DNA of 64,000 bases from Pararhodobacter zhoushanensis. Lineage in GTDB: Bacteria; Pseudomonadota; Alphaproteobacteria; Rhodobacterales; Rhodobacteraceae. Shown here one piece after another: positions 19,015 through 28,081 of the stretch (positions are counted from its first letter, which is position 1; each line of letters starts with the position of its first letter). Both the position numbers and the translations under genes were made by a program. Below the pieces are notes generated by a model. It was given only the letters and a program-made list of their open reading frames with translations. It had not been told where the DNA came from and made no database searches. The stretch spans positions 62,001-126,000 of the forward strand of contig NZ_REEZ01000003.1 in assembly GCF_003990445.1 (NCBI RefSeq). The letters run 5' to 3'.

Positions 19015-19163
19015 GGGGCCTCCGGGCTGATCCAGACCTAGACTGCACAGCCGCGCAAAGCGAGAGGGCAAAGCACCGCCAGACTGCGCCATTTCCCTCT
19101 TGACGCCCCTGCGAGGCTGCCCTAGGAAGCCGCCAGCCAGCAGGCCCAAGGGTCCGGCAGCGT

Positions 19164-19240
19164 GGCGGAGTAGCTCAGTTGGTTAGAGCAGCGGAATCAT
19201 AATCCGCGTGTCGGGGGTTCAAGTCCCTCCTCCGCTACCA
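19164..19240 (+). tRNA. tRNA-Met (anticodon CAU)
   Basis: 77 bases folding as a full cloverleaf with encoded CCA. The acceptor stem GGCGGAG pairs with CTCCGCT (G1-U72 wobble at the end), the D arm is GCTC...GAGC, the anticodon stem is GCGGA/TCCGC with loop ATCATAA, and the T arm carries TTCAAGT. It lacks the C1-A72 mismatch and the three G-C pairs of the initiator, so it is elongator Met. A lysidine-modified Ile2 tRNA also has CAU and cannot be fully excluded. Confidence 0.93.
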
Positions 19241-19315
19241 CATTTCCTTTTTCAGAACATTTTGATGCGGTCCGGCCAGTCCGCCCGCTTGCGGCATCAT
19301 GCGCCGGCGGGCGTT

Positions 19316-20069
19316 TTACTCCGCCATCGCCAGAAGGGGAGCGATCATGGCGTCGATGGAATGGTGGGTTCGGGCCCAGGCTTTGGCCGAGGCGCTGACG
19401 GTCGGGCGGTTGCGGATGACCTGATCCAGAAATTCGACAATCTCGTCCGTCTGGGAATACCGATCAAACCGTATCCCTGTCATCGTCGATCCAACCAGCT
19501 CTTCGGGCAAGGCATCTGCCTGACCGACGACAGCGGCACCGGCCAGTTGGGCCTCGACGACCTGGTTTTCGTAAAGCCCGGGATAAACGGTGCGGCCGTT
19601 GGCTGGCGGCAAAGCTCTTGGTGGCAAGGGCAAAGTCGCTGTTCATGGCCAGACCGACGATATCATAGCGGTCTGTTATGCCCTTGAAGATCCGGGCATC
19701 GCGACCGGGGTCGCCGACCAGAAGGCGCGGTGTATTCTTGGCGACGATCCGCGCAGCTTTGCGGATGGCGGGCCAGAAAGCCTCATCTTCTTTGAAATAG
19801 CTTTGCCAGATTACCAGATCGAAGCGTCCCAGATCCGTGTCCGGCTCAATGACGCGGATGTCGAAGGCTTCGGCGTCGACGCTATCGAGGTCGCTCACGC
19901 TCTTGCCGAGCTTGGCAAGCCGCGCGTGCTGCGAGCGGATCCCGACCTCAGGCAGAAGCAGCGTGACGTCATGGCCGAGGCGCGAGAACCCTTAGACGAG
20001 ATTGGCGGACATCAAGGCGTTGAAGCCGGGGTGCAGGTCCGGGTGATGGCCAGAGACACCGGCTTTCAT
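19316..20069 (-). pseudogene. Decayed GT-B glycosyltransferase
   Basis: Reading down from an ATG at 20069, the frame gives MKAGVSGHHPDLHPGFNALM, then a TAA at 19994-19992, then resumes in the same frame (GFSRLGHDVTLLLPEVG) to about 19610. There the coding signal jumps to another frame that runs to the stop at 19316 (YPGLYENQVVEAQLAGAAV, a typical late GT-B stretch). One nonsense codon plus one frameshift, and a total of ~250 codons where the family has ~370, indicate internal deletion as well. It lies 75 bases after the tRNA and may be a remnant related to the saccharide cluster beginning at 22.7 kb. Confidence 0.75.
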
Positions 20070-20327
20070 GAAGGATCGTCCTTATATTCCAATGCATTGG
20101 CCGTACAGCGCCGCCGCTGACATTGTGTGGTCCGTACCTTGGTCGGAGCCGTGCCGCAACCGCGGCCCAAAAGTTTGGGGTCTGTCTGGACTGGTTCGCG
20201 CCGCGTCTCAAGGAGGGGGGGCGCCTTGGCCCGCAAGGCCTACGTTGGGGGAGAAAGCCGCGCTGCGTGCTAGGAACTTTGCGAAGATGCGGTAAGCTGT
20301 CTCCTTGGGTTTATCCAGGAGAGTGAT

Positions 20328-22619
20328 TTGCTCGCTGTTGTCCGTCTTGCGCTTTTGGCGTTCGGTCTGCTTGCCTGCCCCGCGCTGGGGCAGGAGGGAC
20401 GCGACTGGACCGGGGTCTGGGATACGTTCTGGCGCGATGGCGAGGCGCGGATGACCCTGCAACGCGACGGGGATCGCGTGACCGGCAGCTATGTGCCCGG
20501 GGCGGGGTCGGTCGAGGGGACACTCGACGGGCGTGTGATGACCGGGATCTGGCGGCAGGACGGGCTGGAAGGGCCGATCGTATTCTCACTGGCAGAAGAC
20601 GGCCAGAGCTTTACCGGCCGCTATGTCGATGGCGAATACTGGAACGGCAGCCGTGTCGCTCCGCAGGAGATGTCCCAGCCCACGACCCCAGCTGCCACCC
20701 CGAGAGAGGCGCTCGAGCGCTTCGTTGCGCTGCAAAATGCAGCCGATTATGGCAGCAACCTGTCGGCGGTGGGCGCCTTGGACGGGTTGATGCTCTATGC
20801 GGGCGAACCTCTGGGGGACCGCGATCAGCGACACCGGCGCAACCTGCTGTGGACGCTGATCGACCTGTCGACCTTTCGTCTGTACGACGCGCCGGGTGAG
20901 GTTGCCGAGGATAGTGCCGAGTTCCGACTGGGGCCGTCTGCCGCGACGGCCGATTTCACCCTGAACTTTCAGCGCCGTGATGGTGCGTGGCACCTCGTTG
21001 CCCCGTCCGAGGCCGCGTTGCGTGCAACGCTCGATCGCTTTCTGTCCACGCTGGGCTATCCGACGCTGGCCGCGCTGAATGCCGCGCGGGAAAACAGCCC
21101 CCGGCAGACGATGCGCGATTTTCTGCAAGGCATCCGTGCGTGGAATTCGGGCGGTGAGGCGCAGACGCTGAGAACGCTCGATCTGTCGGGCGTGCCGCCC
21201 CGGCTGTATACGGTCGAGGCACCGCTGCTGGCCGAATACCTCAAGCAGGTGATAGACCGCGCGGGCTATGTCACGTGGCAGGAAATCCCCGACGACCCCG
21301 AGCGCACGCTGCCCTATGTCTTCTATCGTCACCCCGCCGGGTCAATCGTCATCGACCGCGTCGCGGGGGCCGAGGGTGCGCCGGATCGCTGGCTGTTCAC
21401 GGCCGAAACCCTGCGCGATGCGCCCGCGCTCTTTGCGGCAATGCAGGATCTGCCCACGGCTGACGGCATTCCGCCGTCGGCGCCCGTTACCCGTTTCTTC
21501 GAGATCCGCGAATGGTTCCGCGCGCTGTCGCCGCGGCTGTTGCACCGCATTGGCCCGCTGGATCTGTGGCAATGGATCGCGCTGCCGCTGTCCGTCGCGG
21601 TGGCGCTGGTGCTGGGCTGGATCGCGGGGCACGGGGTGACGCTGCTGGCGTTCACGACCCTGCGCCACGCCGAACGCGGGGTCAGGGTCGATGCGACGCG
21701 GCTTCTGGGGCGGCCGACCGGCACGCTGGTGGCCAGCGGTGCGGCGGTCTGGCTGTTCACCAAGGCCGGGCTGGCGCAGACGTTGCTGGGCACGCTGACC
21801 GTCGTGCTGGCGGCAATCGCCACCGTCGCCGTGGGCTGGTTGTGTTATGTCGGGGTCGAGGTTCTGGGCGGCTATTTCCAGCGTCGCGCGCAGCGCACGC
21901 GCGGATTTGTGGATGAGATCGCCACCTCGCTGACGCTGGGAATCCTCAAGGTGATCATCGTGGCGCTGACGCTCATCGCCATGGCTGACGTGACCGGGCT
22001 GCCCTATGAAGGGGTGATCGCCGGGCTGGGCGTCGGCGGTGTCGCGCTGGCTTTTGCCGCGCGCGAGACGGTCACCAACCTGATCGGTGGCGCGATCCTG
22101 ATGAGCGACCGGCCGTTTCGCCGTGGCGACCTGGTCGAGACCGGAGACACCCGCGCCAGGGTCGAGCAAGTCGGCCTGCGCTCGACTCGGTTGCGGACCT
22201 TTGACGATTGCACGCTGATCATCCCGAATTCGCAGCTGACCGACAAGTCGATCATCAACTGGGGACAGCGCCGCAAGCGCAAGGTCCAGCTGGTGATTTC
22301 GCTGACCTATGACACCCCGCGAGAGCGGCTCGACGTCTTTGTCACCCGCCTGCGCGCGCTCTATCTGGCGCAGCCGGGCGCTGATGCAACGACCGGTTTT
22401 GTCGGTCTGAAGGCGCTTGGCGCCTCGTCGCTGGATGTTGAACTGTGGGGGTATTTCTTTGTCGCCGACTACCCCGCGCACGTCGCGGCCCAGCACCGGC
22501 TGATCGGGGATATTGTCGAGCTTGCCCAGTCGCTCGACATCCATTTCGCCTTTCCCACCCAGACCATCCATGTCGTGCCGGATGAAGGGCAGGCGGAAGG
22601 CGTCAAAAATAACCGATAA
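20328..22619 (+). CDS. MscS-family mechanosensitive channel with large N-terminal domain
   Basis: 763 residues. A signal peptide (LAVVRLALLAFGLLACPALG) precedes a ~370-residue periplasmic region, then four to five membrane segments (about 405-560) and the MscS pore helix and beta domain (GLGVGGVALAFAARETVTN, SDRPFRRGDLVETGD, then VEQVGLRSTRLRTFDD). It releases solutes on osmotic downshock; YbdG/MscK-like members carry similar extra domains. The start is TTG at 20328, chosen because an AGGAGA site lies six bases before it and the signal peptide begins there. Confidence 0.9.
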   Translation: MLAVVRLALLAFGLLACPALGQEGRDWTGVWDTFWRDGEARMTLQRDGDRVTGSYVPGAGSVEGTLDGRVMTGIWRQDGLEGPIVFSLAEDGQSFTGRYVDGEYWNGSRVAPQEMSQPTTPAATPREALERFVALQNAADYGSNLSAVGALDGLMLYAGEPLGDRDQRHRRNLLWTLIDLSTFRLYDAPGEVAEDSAEFRLGPSAATADFTLNFQRRDGAWHLVAPSEAALRATLDRFLSTLGYPTLAALNAARENSPRQTMRDFLQGIRAWNSGGEAQTLRTLDLSGVPPRLYTVEAPLLAEYLKQVIDRAGYVTWQEIPDDPERTLPYVFYRHPAGSIVIDRVAGAEGAPDRWLFTAETLRDAPALFAAMQDLPTADGIPPSAPVTRFFEIREWFRALSPRLLHRIGPLDLWQWIALPLSVAVALVLGWIAGHGVTLLAFTTLRHAERGVRVDATRLLGRPTGTLVASGAAVWLFTKAGLAQTLLGTLTVVLAAIATVAVGWLCYVGVEVLGGYFQRRAQRTRGFVDEIATSLTLGILKVIIVALTLIAMADVTGLPYEGVIAGLGVGGVALAFAARETVTNLIGGAILMSDRPFRRGDLVETGDTRARVEQVGLRSTRLRTFDDCTLIIPNSQLTDKSIINWGQRRKRKVQLVISLTYDTPRERLDVFVTRLRALYLAQPGADATTGFVGLKALGASSLDVELWGYFFVADYPAHVAAQHRLIGDIVELAQSLDIHFAFPTQTIHVVPDEGQAEGVKNNR

Positions 22620-22735
22620 ATAAAGCCGACAATTACCAACCTGTATTCGATTCGCGGTCTGGTTGCGCAGCGCGCGAAGGTAAGGGATACTCAAAGCGCA
22701 CTTCGCAGCCTCCCTCTTTATATGAAAGGCGCTTC

Positions 22736-23023
22736 ATGACCTCCGACGCGCACCTGTCACCCCCTGCCGATGCCGAGGCTATCCAGAACTGGATGGTGAC
22801 CTATATCACCTCGGTCATCGATGTTGCCGCGGACCCCTTTCCGGTTGCCGAACGATTTGACAACTATGGCCTTGATTCCATTGAGATTACGATCATGTGC
22901 GGCATGATGGAAGAAACCTATGCAATCGAGGTGGGGCCGACCGAAGTCTTTGATCATCCCAGCGTCACCGAGCTGTCTCAGCATATCGCAGGACGGCTCA
23001 AAGACAGGTCTGCCGCGGCGTGA
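22736..23023 (+). CDS. Acyl carrier protein
   Basis: 95-residue carrier protein. The phosphopantetheine attachment site is Ser48 in YGLDSIEIT, and the four-helix pattern is preserved (helix II IEITIMCGMMEE). The GLDSIE motif fits PKS/NRPS-type carriers better than the housekeeping fatty-acid ACP. It is the first gene of the putative acyl-saccharide cluster, and its stop overlaps the next gene as GTGA. It probably carries an acyl or aminoacyl group for the oxygenases downstream, possibly loaded by the acyl-AMP ligase at 36.6 kb. Confidence 0.9.
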   Translation: MTSDAHLSPPADAEAIQNWMVTYITSVIDVAADPFPVAERFDNYGLDSIEITIMCGMMEETYAIEVGPTEVFDHPSVTELSQHIAGRLKDRSAAA

Positions 23024-24327
23024 CAACGGCGGCAGATCAGCGGGGAGACGTCCGCAACGTCATGATTTGCGGCATGTTCGACATGCGCAACTTTGGCGAT
23101 CTCTTGTTCCCGCTGATTGCTGAGCATGAGCTGGGTCTGCACGGATACAACGTGCAGGCTGTGTCGCCGACCGGCGCGGCTACCGGGCTGAGCGACGCGA
23201 TGCCTTCGCGCCCGATTGCGCAGCTTTTCGACCCGGATCTGCCCTGCGCCGCCGTGGTGATCGGCGGCGGGTATCTGGTCCACACGCACCGCATGGACAT
23301 GCTGCACGAATACCGCGGCCTTGGTGTCGGGGCCTGTGCCGCGTCGTCGATGTGGCTGGGCGCGACGCTAGCGGCGGCGCTGCGTGATGTGCCGCTGGCG
23401 TGGAATGCGCCGGGTGTTCCGCACCCGCTGCGGCCCAGTTTTCAACCCCTCGCAGGCGCTGCCTTCGACGCGGCGGATTACCTGTCCCTGCGCGACCCGG
23501 GTTCGGTCCGTATGGCGGGTTTGGTTGCTGGTGGCCCGGTGCAGGTGGTTCCTGACCCGGTGCTCGGCCTTGCGCGGATGTGGCCCAAAGCCAGCTTGCG
23601 TGGCGATTTTGACCGGCTGGCGCAGCGCCTCGGGTTAACCACACGCGAGGGGATTCTGGCCGTCAGCGTGCGCCGCCGCTCGCTCGGCGATGTGCCCGTC
23701 GCAGCGTTTGCGCAAGACTTGGGCGCGCGGTGCAAGGCCTTGAACCTGACGCCGGTGATGATCGGTCTGGGCAGCGCGCATAGCGATGACCGGATCGCGC
23801 GCGAGGTATCGGCGGCGTTGACCGCGATGGGCTGCCCGAACGCGGCGCTCGATCAGCCTGAACAGTTGCGCGATATTGCGGCGCTGATCGCGTATGCCTC
23901 GGCCTATGCGGGATCGTCGCTGCACGGTTATGTTGCCGCGGCTGCCTATGGCACGCCGGGGCTGTTGGTCGCGCGTCCGGCCTACCGCAAGTTTGACGGT
24001 CTGGTGCAGCATCTGGACCGGGACGCGGACAAGGTGAACGACTGGTCGCAGGCGCTGGGCCGGTTGTCCGATGCCATCTGCCAGCCACGCACCACCCTGT
24101 CATCGGCTGTCCAGAACGCGCTGACGCAGCATTGGAACCAGATCGTTGCGGCGATCGAAGGCGGGGCCACGCCGCGCCGTGCTGCCCGGCTGCGGTTTGC
24201 GGCGCTGTCGATGGGCGAGGGGATGCGGCAGGAGAACGCACTCTGGGCCATGCTTCCCTATACCTCCGCCCGCGACAGGGCCGCAGCCCTGTCTGGCGAA
24301 GATGTCGCGCACAAGGAGCCGTTCTGA
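23020..24327 (+). CDS. Polysaccharide pyruvyl transferase family protein (copy 1)
   Basis: 435 residues. Family signs are GMFDMRNFGDLLFPLIAEH (the N-terminal N-x-GD motif), VVIGGGYLVHT, and the late GSSLHGYVAAAAYGTPGLLV with the conserved SLHG. Members add pyruvate ketals from phosphoenolpyruvate to sugars of exopolysaccharides or cell-wall polymers (CsaB, WcaK). It starts with GTG at 23020, coupled to the ACP stop. A homologue lies at 31295-32485. Some family members have other roles, so pyruvylation is likely but not certain. Confidence 0.82.
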   Translation: MTTAADQRGDVRNVMICGMFDMRNFGDLLFPLIAEHELGLHGYNVQAVSPTGAATGLSDAMPSRPIAQLFDPDLPCAAVVIGGGYLVHTHRMDMLHEYRGLGVGACAASSMWLGATLAAALRDVPLAWNAPGVPHPLRPSFQPLAGAAFDAADYLSLRDPGSVRMAGLVAGGPVQVVPDPVLGLARMWPKASLRGDFDRLAQRLGLTTREGILAVSVRRRSLGDVPVAAFAQDLGARCKALNLTPVMIGLGSAHSDDRIAREVSAALTAMGCPNAALDQPEQLRDIAALIAYASAYAGSSLHGYVAAAAYGTPGLLVARPAYRKFDGLVQHLDRDADKVNDWSQALGRLSDAICQPRTTLSSAVQNALTQHWNQIVAAIEGGATPRRAARLRFAALSMGEGMRQENALWAMLPYTSARDRAAALSGEDVAHKEPF

Positions 24328-24330
24328 CAG

Positions 24331-25194
24331 ATGACCGACGCCCGCCCCATGTCCAATGCGCTTTCCGCCGATGCCGTCGCGCAGTTCGCGCGCGACGGGG
24401 TGGTGGCGCCGATCAACGCCCTGCCGCCGGCGGACGCCCGCCAGTTGCTGGCCGATTTCGAGCGGATCGAGGAGACTCGCCACGGGCGGTTGTCCGGGCT
24501 GGTGCGGATCAAGCCGCATTTGTTGCTGCCGTTCCTGTGGGACGTGGTCCACGATCCGCGCATCGTCGATGCGGTGGCCAGCGTTCTGGGGCCTGATATC
24601 TTGTGTATCGGGTGCAGTTCGATCGACAAACCTGCTGCATCGGACGGGTATGTTGCCTGGCATCAGGATGCGACCTTCTGGGGGCTCAGCGCCACCGATG
24701 GCGCGACGGCGTGGCTGGCGCTGACCCCGTCGACACATGAGTCTGGCTGCATGGAGGTCGTCCCCGGCACCCAGACCCGGCAGCTGAACCATCTCGACAC
24801 GCAAGATCCGCAGAACATGCTTGGCGCGCGCGAAGAAGTGGCGGTCAAGGTCGATCCGGCACATGCGCGCCCGTTGATCCTGAACCCCGGCCAGATGTCG
24901 CTGCATCATCCGCTGGTGCTGCATGGCTCGGGTCGGAACACGACGGCGCAGCGCCGGTTGGGCTTTGTGATCCGCTACGTCGCGGCCAGTGTCCGGCAAG
25001 AAGGCGGGACGGCAACGCTGGTGCGGGGCTGCAACCTGTCGGGGATGGAGCTTGAACGCGCGCCCGAGGGCGAAATGCACCCCGACGCGCTGGCACGCCA
25101 CAGCGACATCGTCCGTCGTGCCGGGCGGGTGATCAGAAACGGCAAGCTGGCGCATCTGGCAGCTTCGTCGGCAAAACCGGTGGACCAGTCATGA
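24331..25194 (+). CDS. Phytanoyl-CoA dioxygenase (PhyH) family oxygenase, copy 1
   Basis: 287-residue Fe(II)/2-oxoglutarate-dependent oxygenase. The iron triad is visible: His111 and Asp113 in AWHQDATFW and His198 in LVLHGSGRN; Arg209 or Arg215 (RRLGFVIRY) would bind 2-oxoglutarate. PhyH proteins hydroxylate, halogenate or rearrange CoA- or carrier-bound substrates. The stop overlaps the next start as ATGA, and the two oxygenases are clear paralogues (both share FLWDVVHDPRI and WLALTPST). Presence in the cluster with a free ACP suggests an ACP-bound acyl or amino acid substrate. Confidence 0.87.
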   Translation: MTDARPMSNALSADAVAQFARDGVVAPINALPPADARQLLADFERIEETRHGRLSGLVRIKPHLLLPFLWDVVHDPRIVDAVASVLGPDILCIGCSSIDKPAASDGYVAWHQDATFWGLSATDGATAWLALTPSTHESGCMEVVPGTQTRQLNHLDTQDPQNMLGAREEVAVKVDPAHARPLILNPGQMSLHHPLVLHGSGRNTTAQRRLGFVIRYVAASVRQEGGTATLVRGCNLSGMELERAPEGEMHPDALARHSDIVRRAGRVIRNGKLAHLAASSAKPVDQS

Positions 25195-26009
25195 CCGACA
25201 CCTTGTCCGAGCGCTTCGCCCAGAGCGGCTATGCCGCGCCGATCCCGGTACTCGAAACGGTTGAGGTCGACGCGATCCTGTCCCAGCTGCTGGCCGCAGA
25301 AGCGCGGTTCGGCGGGCAGTTCCCGATGGCGATCAACGCCAAGGCGCATCTGCTGTTTCCCTTCCTGTGGGACGTTGTTCACGATCCCCGTATCCTGGAC
25401 GCCGTTGCGCAGATCCTCGGGCCGGATCTGTTGTGCTGGGGGTCGAGCTTTTTCTCCAAGGACGCCGGGTCCGATGATGTCGTGCCGTGGCATCAGGACG
25501 GCACCTGTTGGGGACTGGATCAGCCCAAGGCGCTGACCGTGTGGCTGGCGCTGACCCCCAGCACGCCCGAGATGGGTTGCCTGCGCGTGCTGCCCGGCAG
25601 CCACAAAACCCCGGTTCGCCACGCCATCCGCAACGCGCCATCCAGCATGTTGCCGCTGGGCGAAGAGGTCGCGCTGGAGGTGGATGAGGACCAGATCGTC
25701 GATTGCCCGCTGCGTCCGGGCGAAATGTCGATGCACCACGTCATGCTGGTCCATGGGTCGCACCCGAACCGGGCGCCCAGCGGGCGCCGCATCGGCTTTG
25801 CGATCCGTTATATCGCGGGCGATGTGGCGCAACGGCATGGCAGCCGGGGGTTTGCGACGCTGGTGCGGGGGCGCGATCACGGCACGTACGATCTGGAGCA
25901 ACGCCCCGACAAGGCCCTGTCGCCGGAGGCGCTGCGCCGCCACAAGGCGATCCTGCAACGATCCCGTGATATTGTCGCGGCCGAGGCGGCGCAGCTCGAC
26001 GGCGCTTAG
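25191..26009 (+). CDS. Phytanoyl-CoA dioxygenase (PhyH) family oxygenase, copy 2
   Basis: 272-residue paralogue of the preceding gene. The triad is intact: His101 and Asp103 (PWHQDGTCW) and His188 (LVHGSHPN). PWHQD followed by an aromatic and RIGFAIRYIAG fits the family. It is translationally coupled to copy 1 (ATGA) and ends in a four-base tail-to-tail overlap with the GT2 gene. Two tandem copies suggest two successive oxidations or action on two related substrates; a heteromer is another possibility. Confidence 0.87.
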   Translation: MTDTLSERFAQSGYAAPIPVLETVEVDAILSQLLAAEARFGGQFPMAINAKAHLLFPFLWDVVHDPRILDAVAQILGPDLLCWGSSFFSKDAGSDDVVPWHQDGTCWGLDQPKALTVWLALTPSTPEMGCLRVLPGSHKTPVRHAIRNAPSSMLPLGEEVALEVDEDQIVDCPLRPGEMSMHHVMLVHGSHPNRAPSGRRIGFAIRYIAGDVAQRHGSRGFATLVRGRDHGTYDLEQRPDKALSPEALRRHKAILQRSRDIVAAEAAQLDGA

Positions 26010-26881
26010 CCTTTGGCCAGCGTGCCGTTGGCCGCGTCAAAGACCCAGCCTTTCTCGCGGACCATGCGCGGCGGATGGCCACGCAGCGCGTTGTAGGCCC
26101 GCGAGGCTTGCTTGACCATTGCGACGGTCTTGTCCGCATCGCTGGTCGATGTGCCGCCGTGGATCTGGTGAAAGGTCGAGACGCCTTTCATGTATATCAA
26201 CTGTGTACCCGGATGGGCCACGGCGCGCGTCAGCATGTCCGGGTTGCACATCCCGCCGCCAGCGTCGGTAAAGGCCGGATCGTAGCCGCCCAGAGCGTCC
26301 CAGGTGTGCCGCGCCATGAACAGCGCGTTGGATTCCAGAATAGCCCCCGAAGTGCTGGACATTTCGGGACAGGACACCGCGACGAGATCCGCCTCGGGGT
26401 TTGGCCAGCCCGCCGTCTCCAGAAGCGCATCCTCAACGGTCTGGTTGTATCCGTCGCGCGCGCTGACCGACTGGTGGGCGGGGCCGAACTGGCGGTTCAT
26501 CGTGGCGATGACCGGGGCAGGGTGATGGGCAGCCGCCGCCCGGACACAGTCCAGCAGATTGGCCGAGGCCAAGCGCGCCCCGTCGATCCACGCGCCGATC
26601 AGCGGGGCCTTTGCCAGCGCCAATGCCTCGTTCATCGCGCCGACAGGTGAGGCGCTGGGTCGCGAGACACGACGGATCTGCGGCGCGGGCTCCATCGCGG
26701 GGGCAACGGGCAACGAGTCCGAGCCATTGTCCACGACTATGATCTCGTAGTGCAGATCATCAATGCCTTGTTGAAAGGTCCGCGACAATGACCAAAGCGT
26801 GCGTGGTAACTCGCGCGCCATGTTCCAGCAAACCACGACAACCGAGATTTCAGGAGAGTCGGCCAATTTCGCTTTCCTCAA
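26006..26881 (-). CDS. Glycosyltransferase family 2-like protein
   Basis: 291 residues of GT-A fold. The nucleotide-binding start ISVVVVCWNMARELPRTL and IIVVDNGSDS are typical GT2 features; a DxD-like site is less clear (GAWIDGARL). YDPAFTDAGGGMCNPDMLTR resembles the acceptor-site region. It has no membrane anchor. It is the only short gene of the block on the minus strand, besides the large TPR-glycosyltransferase. It probably transfers a hexose to the cluster product. Confidence 0.82.
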   Translation of the reverse strand: MRKAKLADSPEISVVVVCWNMARELPRTLWSLSRTFQQGIDDLHYEIIVVDNGSDSLPVAPAMEPAPQIRRVSRPSASPVGAMNEALALAKAPLIGAWIDGARLASANLLDCVRAAAAHHPAPVIATMNRQFGPAHQSVSARDGYNQTVEDALLETAGWPNPEADLVAVSCPEMSSTSGAILESNALFMARHTWDALGGYDPAFTDAGGGMCNPDMLTRAVAHPGTQLIYMKGVSTFHQIHGGTSTSDADKTVAMVKQASRAYNALRGHPPRMVREKGWVFDAANGTLAKG

Positions 26882-26935
26882 TGATGTGAAAGGCCTAGGT
26901 TGACCGGACCATAGTCATGTCAGGCCTTTGCAACA

Positions 26936-28078
26936 ATGCCCCATGCGGACAATCAGGCACGGCGGCGGGCGTCAATCGCGGACGGTTGTCGCGATCCGAT
27001 CGAGAGCAGAGCGCCGCACAGGATCGGGTTCGGCAAGTGGCGCGTGTCGCGGATGGCCGATGTTCGCGGCGTTATGTCCGACGCCGCGACCACCGTCGAT
27101 CTTGTCCTGTCCAAACGACTTGCACTGGAATGTCAGCGCCAGAACCAGACCGACGCCTCGCTGTTGACGGTCTTTGGGGCTGTCCTGCGTGCTCACCGTG
27201 TACCCAATGACGCCGAACGGCGCGCGGCCAACGCGCTGACCAAGCGTCTGGCCGAACAGGTGCCGGATCTCGACGTCGCCGGATTTTTGCGCGACCGCAT
27301 TACCTGCCGGACGACAATCGAAGTTACTGCCGGGCTTGTCCGACCGCTTCTCGGCCGGTTGCGGGCGACGGCGTTCGGGCTGGATGAGGCGCTGGCAAAC
27401 GCGACCGAAGCCCAGTTTGCCCAGACTCTTTACGACATTGACGAGTTGGGTATAGACGATCTGTCGCGTCTGCAATCCCGCGCGGCCGAGGCCTTTGCGC
27501 TGCTTGAGCAGTTGGATGTTCAGCACTCGACCTGCGGCGACATACCTGCCCTGCATTGGCTCTCACCGGCATTTTTGGCCTTGAGACCGCTGACGCATCT
27601 CACCGTTAACATGATGTGCAACCTTGCCGAAACGCCCGATCTGCAAGAGCGCCTGCGCGCCGAGCCCGCGCTGCGCGCGCCTTATCTGCTGGAGGTAGAG
27701 CGCCTTTATGGGAGCTTGCGGTATGTGTGGCGCCAAAGCGGGGCGCAGCCGCTGGAACTGGGCGATGTCACGCTGCCGCCCGGCAGTCTGGTGCTGCTCG
27801 ATCTGGTTTCGGCCAATCGCGATCCGGCGGTTTGGGACGAGCCCGACACGCTGCGTCTGGATCGCCCGCGCGCTGTGACTGCAAGTTTCGCCTTTGGGCC
27901 TTTGGGCTGTACCGGCGCCCTGGCAAGCCGTCTGTTTCTGGCGCGCGTTCTGGACGCGCTGCTCGACGGCTGGCGTGTAAGCCTGCCCGCGTCGGCTGCT
28001 GAAGCCCGGTGCGAGCTTGCGACCTGGTCGGTCATTCGGGGCTACGAGCGGTGCCCGCTGGTCGTTGAGCCGATCTGA
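26936..28078 (+). CDS. Divergent cytochrome P450
   Basis: 380 residues. P450 landmarks: GKWRVSRMADVRGVMSDA near residue 34 (B region), the ExxR of helix K at Glu253-Arg256 (LLEVERLYGS), VSANRDPAVWDEP, and the haem loop FAFGPLGCTG with Cys325 as haem ligand. The I-helix stretch around 214-232 (LALRPLTHLTVNMMCNL) does not show the usual A-G-x-x-T oxygen-activating motif. Coding resemblance extends to the first ATG at 26936, so that start is used. It may hydroxylate or couple a carrier-bound substrate, or have unusual chemistry if the missing threonine is real. Confidence 0.78.
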   Translation: MPHADNQARRRASIADGCRDPIESRAPHRIGFGKWRVSRMADVRGVMSDAATTVDLVLSKRLALECQRQNQTDASLLTVFGAVLRAHRVPNDAERRAANALTKRLAEQVPDLDVAGFLRDRITCRTTIEVTAGLVRPLLGRLRATAFGLDEALANATEAQFAQTLYDIDELGIDDLSRLQSRAAEAFALLEQLDVQHSTCGDIPALHWLSPAFLALRPLTHLTVNMMCNLAETPDLQERLRAEPALRAPYLLEVERLYGSLRYVWRQSGAQPLELGDVTLPPGSLVLLDLVSANRDPAVWDEPDTLRLDRPRAVTASFAFGPLGCTGALASRLFLARVLDALLDGWRVSLPASAAEARCELATWSVIRGYERCPLVVEPI

Positions 28079-28081
28079 GTA

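Noticed and set aside
21342-22694. 450-codon open frame on the minus strand
   Set aside because: Antisense to the MscS channel; the product is rich in Arg, Gln and Asp with no recognisable domain.
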